Origin: Dorea longicatena
GTDB taxonomy: Bacteria; Bacillota; Clostridia; Lachnospirales; Lachnospiraceae
Length of the DNA stretch: 64,000 bases
Assembly: GCF_024168045.1 (NCBI RefSeq)
Contig: NZ_CP100126.1
Span: 1,443,501-1,507,500, forward strand
Direction: 5' to 3'
The position numbers and the translations under genes are program-made. The notes below the pieces were generated by a model. That model was not told the origin of the DNA. It did no database searches and saw only the letters and a list, made by a program, of their open reading frames with translations. Below, in pieces: positions 8,417-17,656 of the stretch; position 1 is the stretch's first letter, and each line of letters opens with the position of its first letter.

Positions 8417-9862
8417 ATGCTTAATACTATGAATTACGATATAGATATTACAAAAGAACCGCCTGCGGATGATACTGCCCGTCAGTATTATTTTATCGAA
8501 AAAGCAAAAGCTTATGTACAGCGCGAATCCGAAGAACTGGGACGTCCGCTGACATTCTGTGTCACAACATTCGGTTGTCAGATGAACGCCCGTGATTCCG
8601 AAAAACTCTGTGGAATCCTGGAAAAGATCGGTTATGTAGAAGCGCCTGAAGATGAGGCTGACTTTATCATTTTCAACACCTGTACGGTAAGAGAGAACGC
8701 CAACATGCGTGTCTACGGACGTCTCGGACAGTTAAAACCAAGAAAGAAGAAAAATCCGCATATGATGATCGGTCTCTGCGGCTGTATGATGCAGGAACCG
8801 GAGGTTGTAGAAAAGCTGAAAACAAGTTACCGCTATGTGGATATTATCTTCGGAACACATAATATTTTCAAATTTGCCGAACTGATCGTGACACGGTTTG
8901 AATCACAACGTATGGTGATCGATATCTGGAAAGATACCGACAAGATTGTTGAAAACCTTCCGAATGACCGCAAATATTCCTTTAAATCCGGAGTAAATAT
9001 CATGTTCGGATGCAATAATTTCTGCAGTTACTGTATCGTCCCATATGTACGTGGAAGAGAAAGAAGCCGTGACCCGGAGGCAATCCTATCGGAAATCCGC
9101 CAGCTGGTTGCAGATGGTGTGGTTGAAGTCATGCTGCTTGGTCAGAACGTTAATTCATACGGAAAGAATCTGGAAAATCCGATTACGTTTGCCCAGCTTT
9201 TGGAAAAGATCGAGCAGATCGAAGGATTGGAGCGTATCCGTTTTATGACGTCTCATCCAAAGGATTTATCTGATGAACTCATTGAAGTTATGGGAAGATC
9301 CAAAAAGATCTGCAAACACCTGCATCTGCCGGTACAGTCCGGAAGCAGCAGGATCTTAAAGAAGATGAATCGTCATTATACAAAAGAGCAGTATCTGGAA
9401 CTGGTAGAAAAAATCCGCAAGAATGTTCCGGATGTGTCTCTTACAACTGATATCATCGTTGGTTTCCCGGGAGAGACAGAAGAAGACTTCGAAGAAACTA
9501 TGGATATTGTAAGAAAAGTGCGTTATGACAGCGTATTCACTTTCATCTATTCAAAACGTACCGGAACACCTGCCGCCGTGATGGAAGACCAGGTACCGGA
9601 AGATGTGGTCAAAAACCGTTTTGACCGACTGCTGAAAGAAGTACATACGATTGCGGCAGAAGTATGCGCTGTACATGAAGGAACCATTCAGACTGCTCTG
9701 ATCGAATCGGTAAGTGAACACGACCCATCCATGGTAACAGGACGTTTAAGTAATAATCTGCTGGTACACATCAAAGGTGATAAGGGAATGATCGGACGGC
9801 TTGCCGATGTCAGACTGACGGAATGCAAAGGTTTCTATTATATGGGAGAACTGGCAGAATAA
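8417..9862 (+). CDS. miaB: tRNA-2-methylthio-N6-dimethylallyladenosine synthase MiaB
   Basis: The protein has 481 residues and three domains in order: N-terminal MTTase domain (TFGCQMNARDSE with its cluster cysteine, further cysteines in NTCTVRENA and GLCGCMMQEPEV), radical SAM domain with CNNFCSYC binding the catalytic 4Fe-4S cluster, and a C-terminal TRAM RNA-binding domain. It methylthiolates i6A37 of tRNAs, the step after MiaA, encoded 5 kb downstream. About 65 residues precede the first cluster cysteine, somewhat longer than E. coli MiaB. The ribosome binding site is AAAGGAG. Confidence 0.96.
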   Translation: MLNTMNYDIDITKEPPADDTARQYYFIEKAKAYVQRESEELGRPLTFCVTTFGCQMNARDSEKLCGILEKIGYVEAPEDEADFIIFNTCTVRENANMRVYGRLGQLKPRKKKNPHMMIGLCGCMMQEPEVVEKLKTSYRYVDIIFGTHNIFKFAELIVTRFESQRMVIDIWKDTDKIVENLPNDRKYSFKSGVNIMFGCNNFCSYCIVPYVRGRERSRDPEAILSEIRQLVADGVVEVMLLGQNVNSYGKNLENPITFAQLLEKIEQIEGLERIRFMTSHPKDLSDELIEVMGRSKKICKHLHLPVQSGSSRILKKMNRHYTKEQYLELVEKIRKNVPDVSLTTDIIVGFPGETEEDFEETMDIVRKVRYDSVFTFIYSKRTGTPAAVMEDQVPEDVVKNRFDRLLKEVHTIAAEVCAVHEGTIQTALIESVSEHDPSMVTGRLSNNLLVHIKGDKGMIGRLADVRLTECKGFYYMGELAE

Positions 9863-9882
9863 ATGTATTATAATTAACCATG

Positions 9883-9929
9883 AAAACGCTCAAACTATGT
9901 AATATCAACAAGATAGTGAGGGCGTTTTT
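9883..9929 (+). terminator. stem-loop terminator after miaB, covering the next gene's ribosome binding site
   Basis: The arm AAAACGCTCAAACTAT at 9883-9898 pairs imperfectly with ATAGTGAGGGCGTTTT at 9913-9928, followed by a short T run. It lies 20 bases after miaB. The 3' arm contains GTGAGGG, the only plausible ribosome binding site of the gene starting at 9932. Confidence 0.6.
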
Positions 9930-9931
9930 GT

Positions 9932-10390
9932 ATGAAAAAAATCAGTGAGTATTTATTTTTGTGGGGGATCGGTGGTTGGATCTATTATACGCTGGAAATT
10001 CTTTTCCGTGGTTTTTCCCACTGGTCCATGTTCGTGCTGGGCGGGATCTGTATGATGTTTTTCTCCTATCAGGGACAGCAGGTACACTGGCAGGATGATT
10101 TTCTTCTGCAGGTATTCCGCTGCAGCATCTTTGTAACAGCAGCAGAATTCATTACAGGTATTATCGTAAATAAATGGTTTGCACTTCATGTATGGGATTA
10201 CAGCTGTATGCCATTTCAGTTGTTCGGTCAGATATGTCTGCCGTACACCATGCTATTTACATGTCTCTGCGCAGCAGGGATCTATCTGAGCGCCAATATT
10301 CTTTATCTTCTGTATGATGAAGAAAAGCCTCAGTTTGTGAAAAAATCTATCCTTTTAAATTCAAAATATAAATGCTATAATGAAATGTAA
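9932..10390 (+). CDS. membrane protein of the ABC-transporter type IV / CmpB-like family (PF06541)
   Basis: This 152-residue integral membrane protein has about four hydrophobic segments. It has the family pattern FLWGIGGWIYYTLEILFR near the start, followed by HWSMFVLGGICM, FITGIIVNKWF and HVWDYSCMPFQLFGQICLPYT. Proteins of this type are labelled putative ABC transporter permeases, but no ATPase is nearby and the transport role is unproven. Its likely ribosome binding site lies inside the upstream hairpin, so expression may depend on how that structure folds. It ends 28 bases before the mutS start. Confidence 0.72.
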   Translation: MKKISEYLFLWGIGGWIYYTLEILFRGFSHWSMFVLGGICMMFFSYQGQQVHWQDDFLLQVFRCSIFVTAAEFITGIIVNKWFALHVWDYSCMPFQLFGQICLPYTMLFTCLCAAGIYLSANILYLLYDEEKPQFVKKSILLNSKYKCYNEM

Positions 10391-10418
10391 AATTTAAATG
10401 ATCAGAGGAGTAAAAAAA

Positions 10419-13067
10419 GTGGCAGAATTAACACCAATGATGCAGCAATATATGCAGACGAAAAAAGAATATCCGGACTGCATCCTCTTTTATAGATTGG
10501 GAGACTTTTATGAAATGTTCTTTGACGATGCGTTGACTGCATCCAAAGAACTGGAGATTACATTAACCGGAAAGAACTGCGGACTGAAAGAACGCGCACC
10601 AATGTGCGGTGTCCCGTATCACGCAGTGGACGGATATCTGAACAGACTGGTATCCAAAGGTTATAAAGTGGCCATCTGTGAACAGTTGGAAGATCCGGCT
10701 GCTGCAAAAGGAATTGTAAAAAGGGATGTTGTAAGAATCGTAACTCCCGGAACCAACTTGGACACGCAGGCACTGGATGAAACAAAGAATAATTATATCA
10801 TGTGTATTGCTTACGCATCGGATCATTACGGCGTATCTGTCGCCGATGTATCAACCGGCGAGTACATGGTAACCGAGATTGAAAATTCTGAGAAATTGTT
10901 TGACGAGATCTATAAGTTCATGCCGTCAGAGCTGATCTGTAATGAAGCCTTTTATATGAGCGGTATGGATTTTGAATTGTTAAAAGAAAAGCTTGGAATT
11001 ACCGTATATTCTCTGGATTCATGGTATTTCGACGATGCAGTCTGTGAACGTGTTTTGAAAGAACATTTCCATGCCGGTACGATTGAAGGACTGGGACTTA
11101 CCGATTATGACTGCGGTGTAATTGCAGCCGGTGCACTCATGCAGTATTTGGTGGAGACACAAAAACGAGATTTATCACACATTTCCCACCTGACAATCTA
11201 TGCTTCCGGAAAATATATGCTTTTGGACAGCTCAACCAGACGAAATCTGGAGCTGTGTGAAACACTGCGTGACAAACAGAAAAGAGGTTCCCTTCTGTGG
11301 GTACTGGATAAGACGAAGACTGCCATGGGTGCAAGAACCCTGCGCAAATATATTGAACAGCCGTTGATTGACAAGAGCGCTATTGAAAAACGACTGGATG
11401 CTGTGGATGAATTAGTGAAAAATGCAATTTCCAGAGAGGAGATCCGTGAATACCTTTCACCGGTCTATGATCTGGAACGGCTTGTGTGCAGGATCACATA
11501 TCAGTCTGCGAATCCAAGAGATCTGATCGCATTCCAAAGTTCTCTTGCAATGCTTCCGCATATAAAATATATCTTGAATGATATGCAGACACCTCTTTTA
11601 AAGGAATTGAATGAAGAACTGGATACGCTCGGAGATCTGTGCAAGCTGGTCAGTGATTCCATCAAAGAAGATCCGCCGATCGCCATGAAAGAAGGCGGCA
11701 TTATCAAAGACGGTTACAATGCAGAAGTGGACAAACTCCGCAACGCCAAATCTGACGGGAAAGACTGGCTGGCAAAGCTGGAAACAGAAGAACGTGAAAA
11801 GACCGGTATCAAGAACCTGCGTATTAAATATAACAAAGTATTCGGCTATTATCTGGAAGTTACCAATTCATTCAAAAATCTGGTGCCGGATTATTACACA
11901 AGAAAACAGACGCTTGCCAATGCAGAGCGCTATATCATACCGGAATTAAAAGAGCTGGAAGATACGATTCTTGGTGCAGAAGATAAGTTGTATGCTCTTG
12001 AATACCAGCTTTATTCCGAAGTCAGAGATACTATCGGAAAAGAAGTTGTCCGCATCCAGAAGACGGCTAAAGCCATTGCAAAATTAGACGCATTTGCCTC
12101 TCTTGCACTGGTTGCAGAACAAAATAATTATGTCAGACCAAAGATGAATGACAAAGGACTCATTGATATCAAAGACGGCCGTCATCCGGTAGTCGAAAAG
12201 ATGATCTCCAATGACATGTTCATCTGTAACGATACATATCTGAATGACAAAAAGGAACGGATTTCCATTATTACGGGTCCGAATATGGCCGGTAAATCAA
12301 CATACATGAGACAGACAGCCCTGATTGTCCTGATGGCACAGATCGGTTCGTTCGTCCCTGCTTCTTCGGCAAATATCGGTGTGGTTGACCGTATCTTTAC
12401 CCGTGTAGGTGCTTCAGATGACCTTGCAAGCGGACAGAGTACCTTCATGGTGGAGATGACAGAAGTGGCCAATATTCTCCGAAATGCGACGAATAAGAGC
12501 CTTCTGATCCTTGATGAGATTGGTCGCGGTACCAGTACCTTTGACGGTTTGAGTATTGCCTGGGCAGTGATTGAATATATCAGTAACAGCAAATTGTTAG
12601 GAGCAAAAACTTTATTTGCAACACATTATCATGAGCTGACTGAACTGGAAGGAAAAATTGAAAATGTTAACAATTACTGTATTGCCGTAAAGGAAAAAGG
12701 TGACGATATCATCTTCCTGCGTAAGATTGTCAAGGGCGGTGCGGATAAAAGTTACGGAATCCAGGTTGCAAGGCTTGCAGGTGTTCCACAGTCAGTTACA
12801 GACAGGGCAAAAGAGATCGTAGAAGAACTGGTACAGGCAGATGTAACCGGTAAGATCAAAGAGATCGAAGTGCAGGGGCAGGAAGCATCCAAACCAAAGA
12901 CAAAGCATTTTGATGAGGTAGATCTTGCCCAGATGTCACTTTTTGATACTGTAAAAGATGATGATGTCATCAAGGAGATCAAAGAACTGGATCTTGCCAA
13001 TCTGACTCCGATCGATGCATTGAATACATTATATCAACTTCAGAACAAACTAAAAAACAGGTGGTAA
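10419..13067 (+). CDS. mutS: DNA mismatch repair protein MutS
   Basis: GTG 10419 was chosen over ATG 10398 because AGAGGAG at 10404-10410 gives ideal spacing and the product then begins MAELTPMMQQYM as usual. At 882 residues it has every MutS domain: the N-terminal mismatch-binding domain with the phenylalanine-glutamate wedge (FYRLGDFYEMFFDDA), connector, core and clamp, then the ATPase with Walker A GPNMAGKST and Walker B LLILDEIGRGTSTFDG. It recognises mispairs and recruits MutL, encoded four bases downstream. Confidence 0.97.
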   Translation: MAELTPMMQQYMQTKKEYPDCILFYRLGDFYEMFFDDALTASKELEITLTGKNCGLKERAPMCGVPYHAVDGYLNRLVSKGYKVAICEQLEDPAAAKGIVKRDVVRIVTPGTNLDTQALDETKNNYIMCIAYASDHYGVSVADVSTGEYMVTEIENSEKLFDEIYKFMPSELICNEAFYMSGMDFELLKEKLGITVYSLDSWYFDDAVCERVLKEHFHAGTIEGLGLTDYDCGVIAAGALMQYLVETQKRDLSHISHLTIYASGKYMLLDSSTRRNLELCETLRDKQKRGSLLWVLDKTKTAMGARTLRKYIEQPLIDKSAIEKRLDAVDELVKNAISREEIREYLSPVYDLERLVCRITYQSANPRDLIAFQSSLAMLPHIKYILNDMQTPLLKELNEELDTLGDLCKLVSDSIKEDPPIAMKEGGIIKDGYNAEVDKLRNAKSDGKDWLAKLETEEREKTGIKNLRIKYNKVFGYYLEVTNSFKNLVPDYYTRKQTLANAERYIIPELKELEDTILGAEDKLYALEYQLYSEVRDTIGKEVVRIQKTAKAIAKLDAFASLALVAEQNNYVRPKMNDKGLIDIKDGRHPVVEKMISNDMFICNDTYLNDKKERISIITGPNMAGKSTYMRQTALIVLMAQIGSFVPASSANIGVVDRIFTRVGASDDLASGQSTFMVEMTEVANILRNATNKSLLILDEIGRGTSTFDGLSIAWAVIEYISNSKLLGAKTLFATHYHELTELEGKIENVNNYCIAVKEKGDDIIFLRKIVKGGADKSYGIQVARLAGVPQSVTDRAKEIVEELVQADVTGKIKEIEVQGQEASKPKTKHFDEVDLAQMSLFDTVKDDDVIKEIKELDLANLTPIDALNTLYQLQNKLKNRW

Positions 13068-13070
13068 ACG

Positions 13071-15032
13071 ATGAGTAAAATTCAGGTGTTAGACCCGATT
13101 ACAATTGATAAGATTGCAGCAGGAGAAGTGATCGAACGACCAGCTTCTGTTGTAAAAGAGCTGGTGGAAAATGCCATTGATGCCGGTGCTACAGCAGTTG
13201 TCGTAGAGATTAAGGATGGCGGGATCTCGTTCATGCGTATTACAGACAATGGCTGCGGAATAGACCGGGAAGATGTACGCTCTGCGTTTTTGCGGCACTC
13301 AACGAGTAAGATCCGTTCTGTCGATGATCTGCTTCACATCGGTTCACTGGGATTCCGCGGAGAGGCACTTTCCAGTATCTCGGCAGTTGCACAGGTAGAA
13401 CTGATCACAAAAACAAAAGATCAGACATTTGGCACGTTATACCGTATTGCAGGCGGCAAAGAAGAAACTCTGGAAGATACCGGTGCACCGGATGGAACAA
13501 CCTTTATCATACGGCAGTTGTTTTATAACACACCTGCCCGAAGGAAGTTTTTGAAAACACCGATGACCGAAGCGAGCCATGTCGGAGACCTGATGACGCG
13601 ACTTGCACTTTCTCATCCACACATTTCGTTTCAGTTTATTAATAACGGACAATCCAAATTACATACATCCGGTAACGGAAAGTTGAAAGATGTCATCTAT
13701 CACATTTACGGACGCGAAATTGCTTCAAATCTTCTGCAAGCAGAATATGATACACCGGGACTTAAAATCACCGGATTTTTAGGAAAACCAATCATCTCCA
13801 GAGGAAACCGGAATTTTGAAAATTATTATGTGAATGGCCGGTATGCCAGAAACAGTATCATTTCCAGAGCCATCGAGGATGCATATAAGGATTTTACCAT
13901 GCAGCATAAATATCCGTTTGTGGTACTGCATATAGAGATTGACGGAGAACATGTAGATGTCAATGTACATCCGACGAAGATGGAACTACGCTTTAACAAT
14001 CAACAGGAAGTCTATAACGCTATCTATTCGGCAGTTGATCAGGGACTTCACGAAAAAGAACTGATTCCGCATGTAGAGATGCCGGAACCAAAGCCTGCCA
14101 TCCAGTCTACACCGGAACCAAAGCCTGCCGTCCAGTCTACACCGGAACCAAAGACAGTCGTCCGATCTGCTCCGGAACCAAAGCCTGCCGTCCGATCTGC
14201 TCCGGAACATAATCTGGAATACTTCATGTCCAAAATGAAAGAACGGGTACTGGCAGAGCATGAAGAAAAGAAGAAAAAAGAAGAGGCTGTAACAAAACAA
14301 CCGGTAAATACGATACAAACTATTGCAGAAGAAAAAACACCTTACATGCAGAATACTGCCGTCAGACCGCAAATATCAAGACAGACAACTGCGCCAGATC
14401 CACCAAAACAAATGGAACTTTTCGAAGATCATCTGCTTACCAGAGAGGCCATGCAGAAATATAAAGTAGTCGGTCAGGTATTCGAAACCTACTGGCTGGT
14501 AGAATACGATAACAGTCTGTATATTATCGATCAGCATGCAGCGCATGAACGGGTTCTGTATGAAAAAACTCTGAAATCTATGCAAACCAGGGAATTCACC
14601 TCGCAGATGATCAGTCCGCCGATTGTATTGAATTTAAGTATGCGGGAAGCAGAATTGCTGAACACTTATATGGACCGGTTTACAAGGATAGGGTTCGAAA
14701 TTGAAGAGTTCGGACAGGACTCTTATGCAGTTCGTGCTGTTCCGGATAATCTGTTCAGTATTGCGAAAAAAGAACTGCTGATCCAGATGCTGGACAGCCT
14801 TTCGGATGAGATTGCCCGCAATCAGTCTCCGGATCTCATTGATGAAAAGATTGCTTCGATGTCATGCAAGGCTGCCGTAAAAGGAAATATGAAATTATCC
14901 GTGCAAGAAGTTGATGCGTTGATCGGTGAACTGTTATCATTGGACAACCCCTATCATTGCCCGCATGGAAGACCGACCATTATCGCAATGACAAAGAGAG
15001 AATTAGAAAAGAAATTCAAGAGGATCGTATAA
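13071..15032 (+). CDS. mutL: DNA mismatch repair endonuclease MutL
   Basis: The protein has 653 residues. The GHKL ATPase domain has NAIDAGA, DNGCGI and a GFRGEALSSI lid motif; the C-terminal dimerisation domain carries DQHAAHERVLYE, the DQHA(x)2E(x)4E metal-binding motif of MutL proteins that nick DNA. So this is the endonuclease type expected in bacteria without MutH. The linker between the domains carries a tandem repeat of a ten-residue PEPKPA-type unit (see repeat at 14082). It starts four bases after mutS and ends two bases before miaA. Confidence 0.97.
   Translation: MSKIQVLDPITIDKIAAGEVIERPASVVKELVENAIDAGATAVVVEIKDGGISFMRITDNGCGIDREDVRSAFLRHSTSKIRSVDDLLHIGSLGFRGEALSSISAVAQVELITKTKDQTFGTLYRIAGGKEETLEDTGAPDGTTFIIRQLFYNTPARRKFLKTPMTEASHVGDLMTRLALSHPHISFQFINNGQSKLHTSGNGKLKDVIYHIYGREIASNLLQAEYDTPGLKITGFLGKPIISRGNRNFENYYVNGRYARNSIISRAIEDAYKDFTMQHKYPFVVLHIEIDGEHVDVNVHPTKMELRFNNQQEVYNAIYSAVDQGLHEKELIPHVEMPEPKPAIQSTPEPKPAVQSTPEPKTVVRSAPEPKPAVRSAPEHNLEYFMSKMKERVLAEHEEKKKKEEAVTKQPVNTIQTIAEEKTPYMQNTAVRPQISRQTTAPDPPKQMELFEDHLLTREAMQKYKVVGQVFETYWLVEYDNSLYIIDQHAAHERVLYEKTLKSMQTREFTSQMISPPIVLNLSMREAELLNTYMDRFTRIGFEIEEFGQDSYAVRAVPDNLFSIAKKELLIQMLDSLSDEIARNQSPDLIDEKIASMSCKAAVKGNMKLSVQEVDALIGELLSLDNPYHCPHGRPTIIAMTKRELEKKFKRIV
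14082..14209 (+). repeat. 30-bp tandem repeat in the MutL linker, about 4.3 units
   Basis: Four full 30-base units begin at 14082, 14112, 14142 and 14172 and a partial one at 14202. Each starts CCGGAACC and encodes PEPK followed by a short Pro/Ala/Val/Ser/Arg stretch. The repeat is in frame with MutL and lies in its disordered linker, so unit number can vary without breaking the protein. Confidence 0.9.
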
Positions 15033-15033
15033 A

Positions 15034-15978
15034 ATGAAGAAGAAACCACTAGTAGTACTAACAGGGCCTACGGCCGTCGGGAAGACAAAAGCTTCGATCG
15101 GACTAGCAAAAGTGATTGGCGGGGAGATTATTTCTGCCGATTCCATGCAAGTATATGAATACATGGATATTGGTTCTGCCAAGATACGCCCGGAAGAGAT
15201 GCAGGGTGTTCCTCATTATCTGATAGATGATTTGAAACCATGGGATGAATTCCATGTCGTTCGATTTCAACAGATGGCTAAAAATGCAATGGAGCAGATT
15301 TATGCCAACGGACATATTCCAATCGTTGTCGGCGGAACAGGATTCTATATCCAGGCATTGCTGTACGATATTGATTTCACCGGTACCGCCCAGGATGACA
15401 CTTACCGGGTAGAGCTGGAAAATCTTGTAAAGGAAAAGGGGGCAGCATACCTGCATAATATGCTGCGAAAAGTTGATCCGAAATCCGCAGAAGATATTCA
15501 TGCGAATAATGTGAAACGAGTGATCCGTGCGCTGGAATATTACCGTCAGACCGGGCAGAAAATGTCAGAACACAACGAAGAGGAACGTCGGAAAGAATCC
15601 CCGTATGAATTCGTCTATTTTGTTCTGAATGCGCCAAGAGAGCAGTTGTATGCAAGAATTGACAGGCGTGTAGACCAGATGATAGAAGAGGGACTCGTTG
15701 ACGAAGTAAAACACCTGAAAGAACTTGGCTGTACGAAAGAGATGGTTTCCATGCAGGGACTCGGTTATAAAGAAATCCTGGCATATCTTGACGGGGAATG
15801 TGATCTGGACACAGCTGTCTATACCATCAAACGTGACACCCGGCATTTTGCCAAACGTCAGCTCACCTGGTTCCGGCGCGAACGTCAGGTGACGTGGATT
15901 CAGAAAGAAGTGTATGATTATGATGAAGACAGGATCCTAAAGGCAATGCTCTCGCATCTGGAGGGAAGAATATGCTGA
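15034..15978 (+). CDS. miaA: tRNA dimethylallyltransferase MiaA
   Basis: The 314-residue protein has the P-loop GPTAVGKTKAS at the N-terminus, the DSMQVYEYMDIGSAK segment with the catalytic aspartate region, and GTGFYIQALLYDIDF. It transfers a dimethylallyl group to N6 of A37 in tRNAs reading U-starting codons, making the substrate of MiaB. The start lies one base after the mutL stop (spacing TAAA-ATG), with the binding site AAGAGG inside mutL. The mutS-mutL-miaA order is common in Clostridia. Confidence 0.96.
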   Translation: MKKKPLVVLTGPTAVGKTKASIGLAKVIGGEIISADSMQVYEYMDIGSAKIRPEEMQGVPHYLIDDLKPWDEFHVVRFQQMAKNAMEQIYANGHIPIVVGGTGFYIQALLYDIDFTGTAQDDTYRVELENLVKEKGAAYLHNMLRKVDPKSAEDIHANNVKRVIRALEYYRQTGQKMSEHNEEERRKESPYEFVYFVLNAPREQLYARIDRRVDQMIEEGLVDEVKHLKELGCTKEMVSMQGLGYKEILAYLDGECDLDTAVYTIKRDTRHFAKRQLTWFRRERQVTWIQKEVYDYDEDRILKAMLSHLEGRIC

Positions 15979-16268
15979 AGAAAAAGTTAAGAGGAAAATC
16001 CAAATTTTTGAGAAAAATGAATGAACTGATGGAAATATATTCACGTAATCAGGACACTGCTTTTGCTTACCGCGAACTGCTCGGCCTGGAATCCATGATC
16101 CGGTACGAAGGCGAGCAGGCAATGTTTGATCTTAATAAAGCTTCTCTTTTATATGACATGGGAAGATACCGTGAGGCAGAAACGGTTTTGAAACAGATTC
16201 CATCCATTAATCCAACATTTGATGCTATGTGTGAATCCCTGCGTTTCAAGCTGCTGGAAGTCCGTTGA
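15972..16268 (+). CDS. small conserved protein, TPR-like, coupled to miaA
   Basis: This 98-residue protein overlaps the end of miaA by seven bases. The N-terminus is basic (MLKKKLRGKSKFLRKMN); the rest is helical with one tetratricopeptide-like unit, ASLLYDMGRYREAETVLKQIP. I do not recognise a named family. The gene-end overlap and the GAGGGAAG binding site inside miaA support real translation. A protein-binding role would fit the repeat, but nothing in the neighbourhood identifies a partner. Confidence 0.65.
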   Translation: MLKKKLRGKSKFLRKMNELMEIYSRNQDTAFAYRELLGLESMIRYEGEQAMFDLNKASLLYDMGRYREAETVLKQIPSINPTFDAMCESLRFKLLEVR

Positions 16269-16330
16269 TTTTCTCGAAATATTTACGACAAATCAAAATA
16301 AAAAATCAGAAAGAAGGATAAATATAGATT

Positions 16331-17614
16331 ATGACACCGATCAACACAATTTATAGCGAAATGGGCATCCGTGAAACAGTCCTTTCGTTCGGAAATACAA
16401 TAGAAAAAGACCTGAAAAAACGTTTTGAAAAAATTGATAAGATTGCCGAATACAATCAGTTAAAAGTAGTAAAAGCAATGCAGGATAACCGCGTCAGCGC
16501 AGGATGTTTTAATTATGCCAGCGGTTATGGTTATGATGACCAGGGAAGAGATACCCTCGAAAAAGTATATGCGTCTATTTTCCATACCGAAAGCGCTCTG
16601 GTACGTCCGCAGATCACTTGCGGAACACATGCACTGGCACTGGCTCTTGCAGCAAACCTAAGACCGGGTGATGAGCTTCTGGCACCTGCCGGAAAACCAT
16701 ATGATACGCTGGAAGAAGTCATTGGTATCCGCCCGTCAAATGGATCCCTTGCAGAATATGGCATTACTTACTCTCAGGTAGATCTTCTGGAAGACGGAAC
16801 CTTTGATTACGAAAATATCAAAAAAGCAATCAACGAGAAAACAAAGATGGTTGCAATCCAGCGCTCCAAAGGCTATCAGACACGACCGAGCTTTTCGGTT
16901 GAGCAGATCGGCGAGCTGATCGCATTTGTCAAACGGCTCAAACCGGATCTGATCTGTATGGTGGACAACTGTTACGGTGAGTTTGTCGAAACGATCGAAC
17001 CAAGTGATGTCGGTGCAGATATGACAGTCGGCTCACTGATTAAGAACCCCGGCGGGGGACTTGCCCCGATCGGCGGGTATATCGCGGGTCGCGAAGATCT
17101 GATCGATGCATGCGGATACCGACTGACTTCCCCGGGCCTCGGAAGAGAGGTTGGTGCATCTCTTGGTATCATGAAAGATTTTTACCAGGGATTATTCCTT
17201 GCCCCGACAGTGGCAGCAGCTGCACTAAAAGGTGCAATCTTTGCAGCTAATATTTATGAAAAACTGGGGTTCCCTGTTATTCCAAACAGCACAGAAAGCA
17301 GACACGATATCATTCAGGCTGTAGAATTTGGAATTCCGGAAGGCGTCATTGAGTTCTGCAAAGGAATTCAGGCAGCAGCACCGGTCGATTCCTATGTGAC
17401 TCCGGAACCATGGCCGATGCCGGGATATGATTCTGACGTTATCATGGCAGCAGGTGCTTTCGTTCAGGGATCATCCATCGAATTGAGTGCAGACGGACCA
17501 ATCAAACCGCCGTATGCCGTATATTTTCAGGGAGGTCTCACCTGGCCGCATGCCAAGCTTGGAATACTGATGTCATTAGAGTATCTGGTACGTGCCGGAA
17601 TTGTAACTTTGTAA
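16331..17614 (+). CDS. PLP-dependent methionine gamma-lyase/aluminum-resistance family protein
   Basis: The 427-residue protein belongs to the COG4100 (YnbB) group of fold-type I PLP enzymes, related to cystathionine beta-lyases. The PLP lysine is most likely the one in VGSLIKNPGGGLAPIGGYIAG; VRPQITCGTHALALAL forms the cofactor phosphate region. These proteins are annotated as methionine gamma-lyase-like or as aluminum-resistance proteins, but the physiological reaction is not established. The ribosome binding site is AGAAGGA. It is followed 42 bases later by a flavoprotein gene. Confidence 0.88.
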   Translation: MTPINTIYSEMGIRETVLSFGNTIEKDLKKRFEKIDKIAEYNQLKVVKAMQDNRVSAGCFNYASGYGYDDQGRDTLEKVYASIFHTESALVRPQITCGTHALALALAANLRPGDELLAPAGKPYDTLEEVIGIRPSNGSLAEYGITYSQVDLLEDGTFDYENIKKAINEKTKMVAIQRSKGYQTRPSFSVEQIGELIAFVKRLKPDLICMVDNCYGEFVETIEPSDVGADMTVGSLIKNPGGGLAPIGGYIAGREDLIDACGYRLTSPGLGREVGASLGIMKDFYQGLFLAPTVAAAALKGAIFAANIYEKLGFPVIPNSTESRHDIIQAVEFGIPEGVIEFCKGIQAAAPVDSYVTPEPWPMPGYDSDVIMAAGAFVQGSSIELSADGPIKPPYAVYFQGGLTWPHAKLGILMSLEYLVRAGIVTL

Positions 17615-17656
17615 CCCTCAATATATATAATCATTGCAATATTTGGAAGAATAGAT

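Noticed and set aside
13986..14372. Minus-strand repeat-rich frames opposite the MutL linker
   Set aside because: They are mirror products of the 30-bp repeat in mutL; there is no binding site and no recognisable protein.
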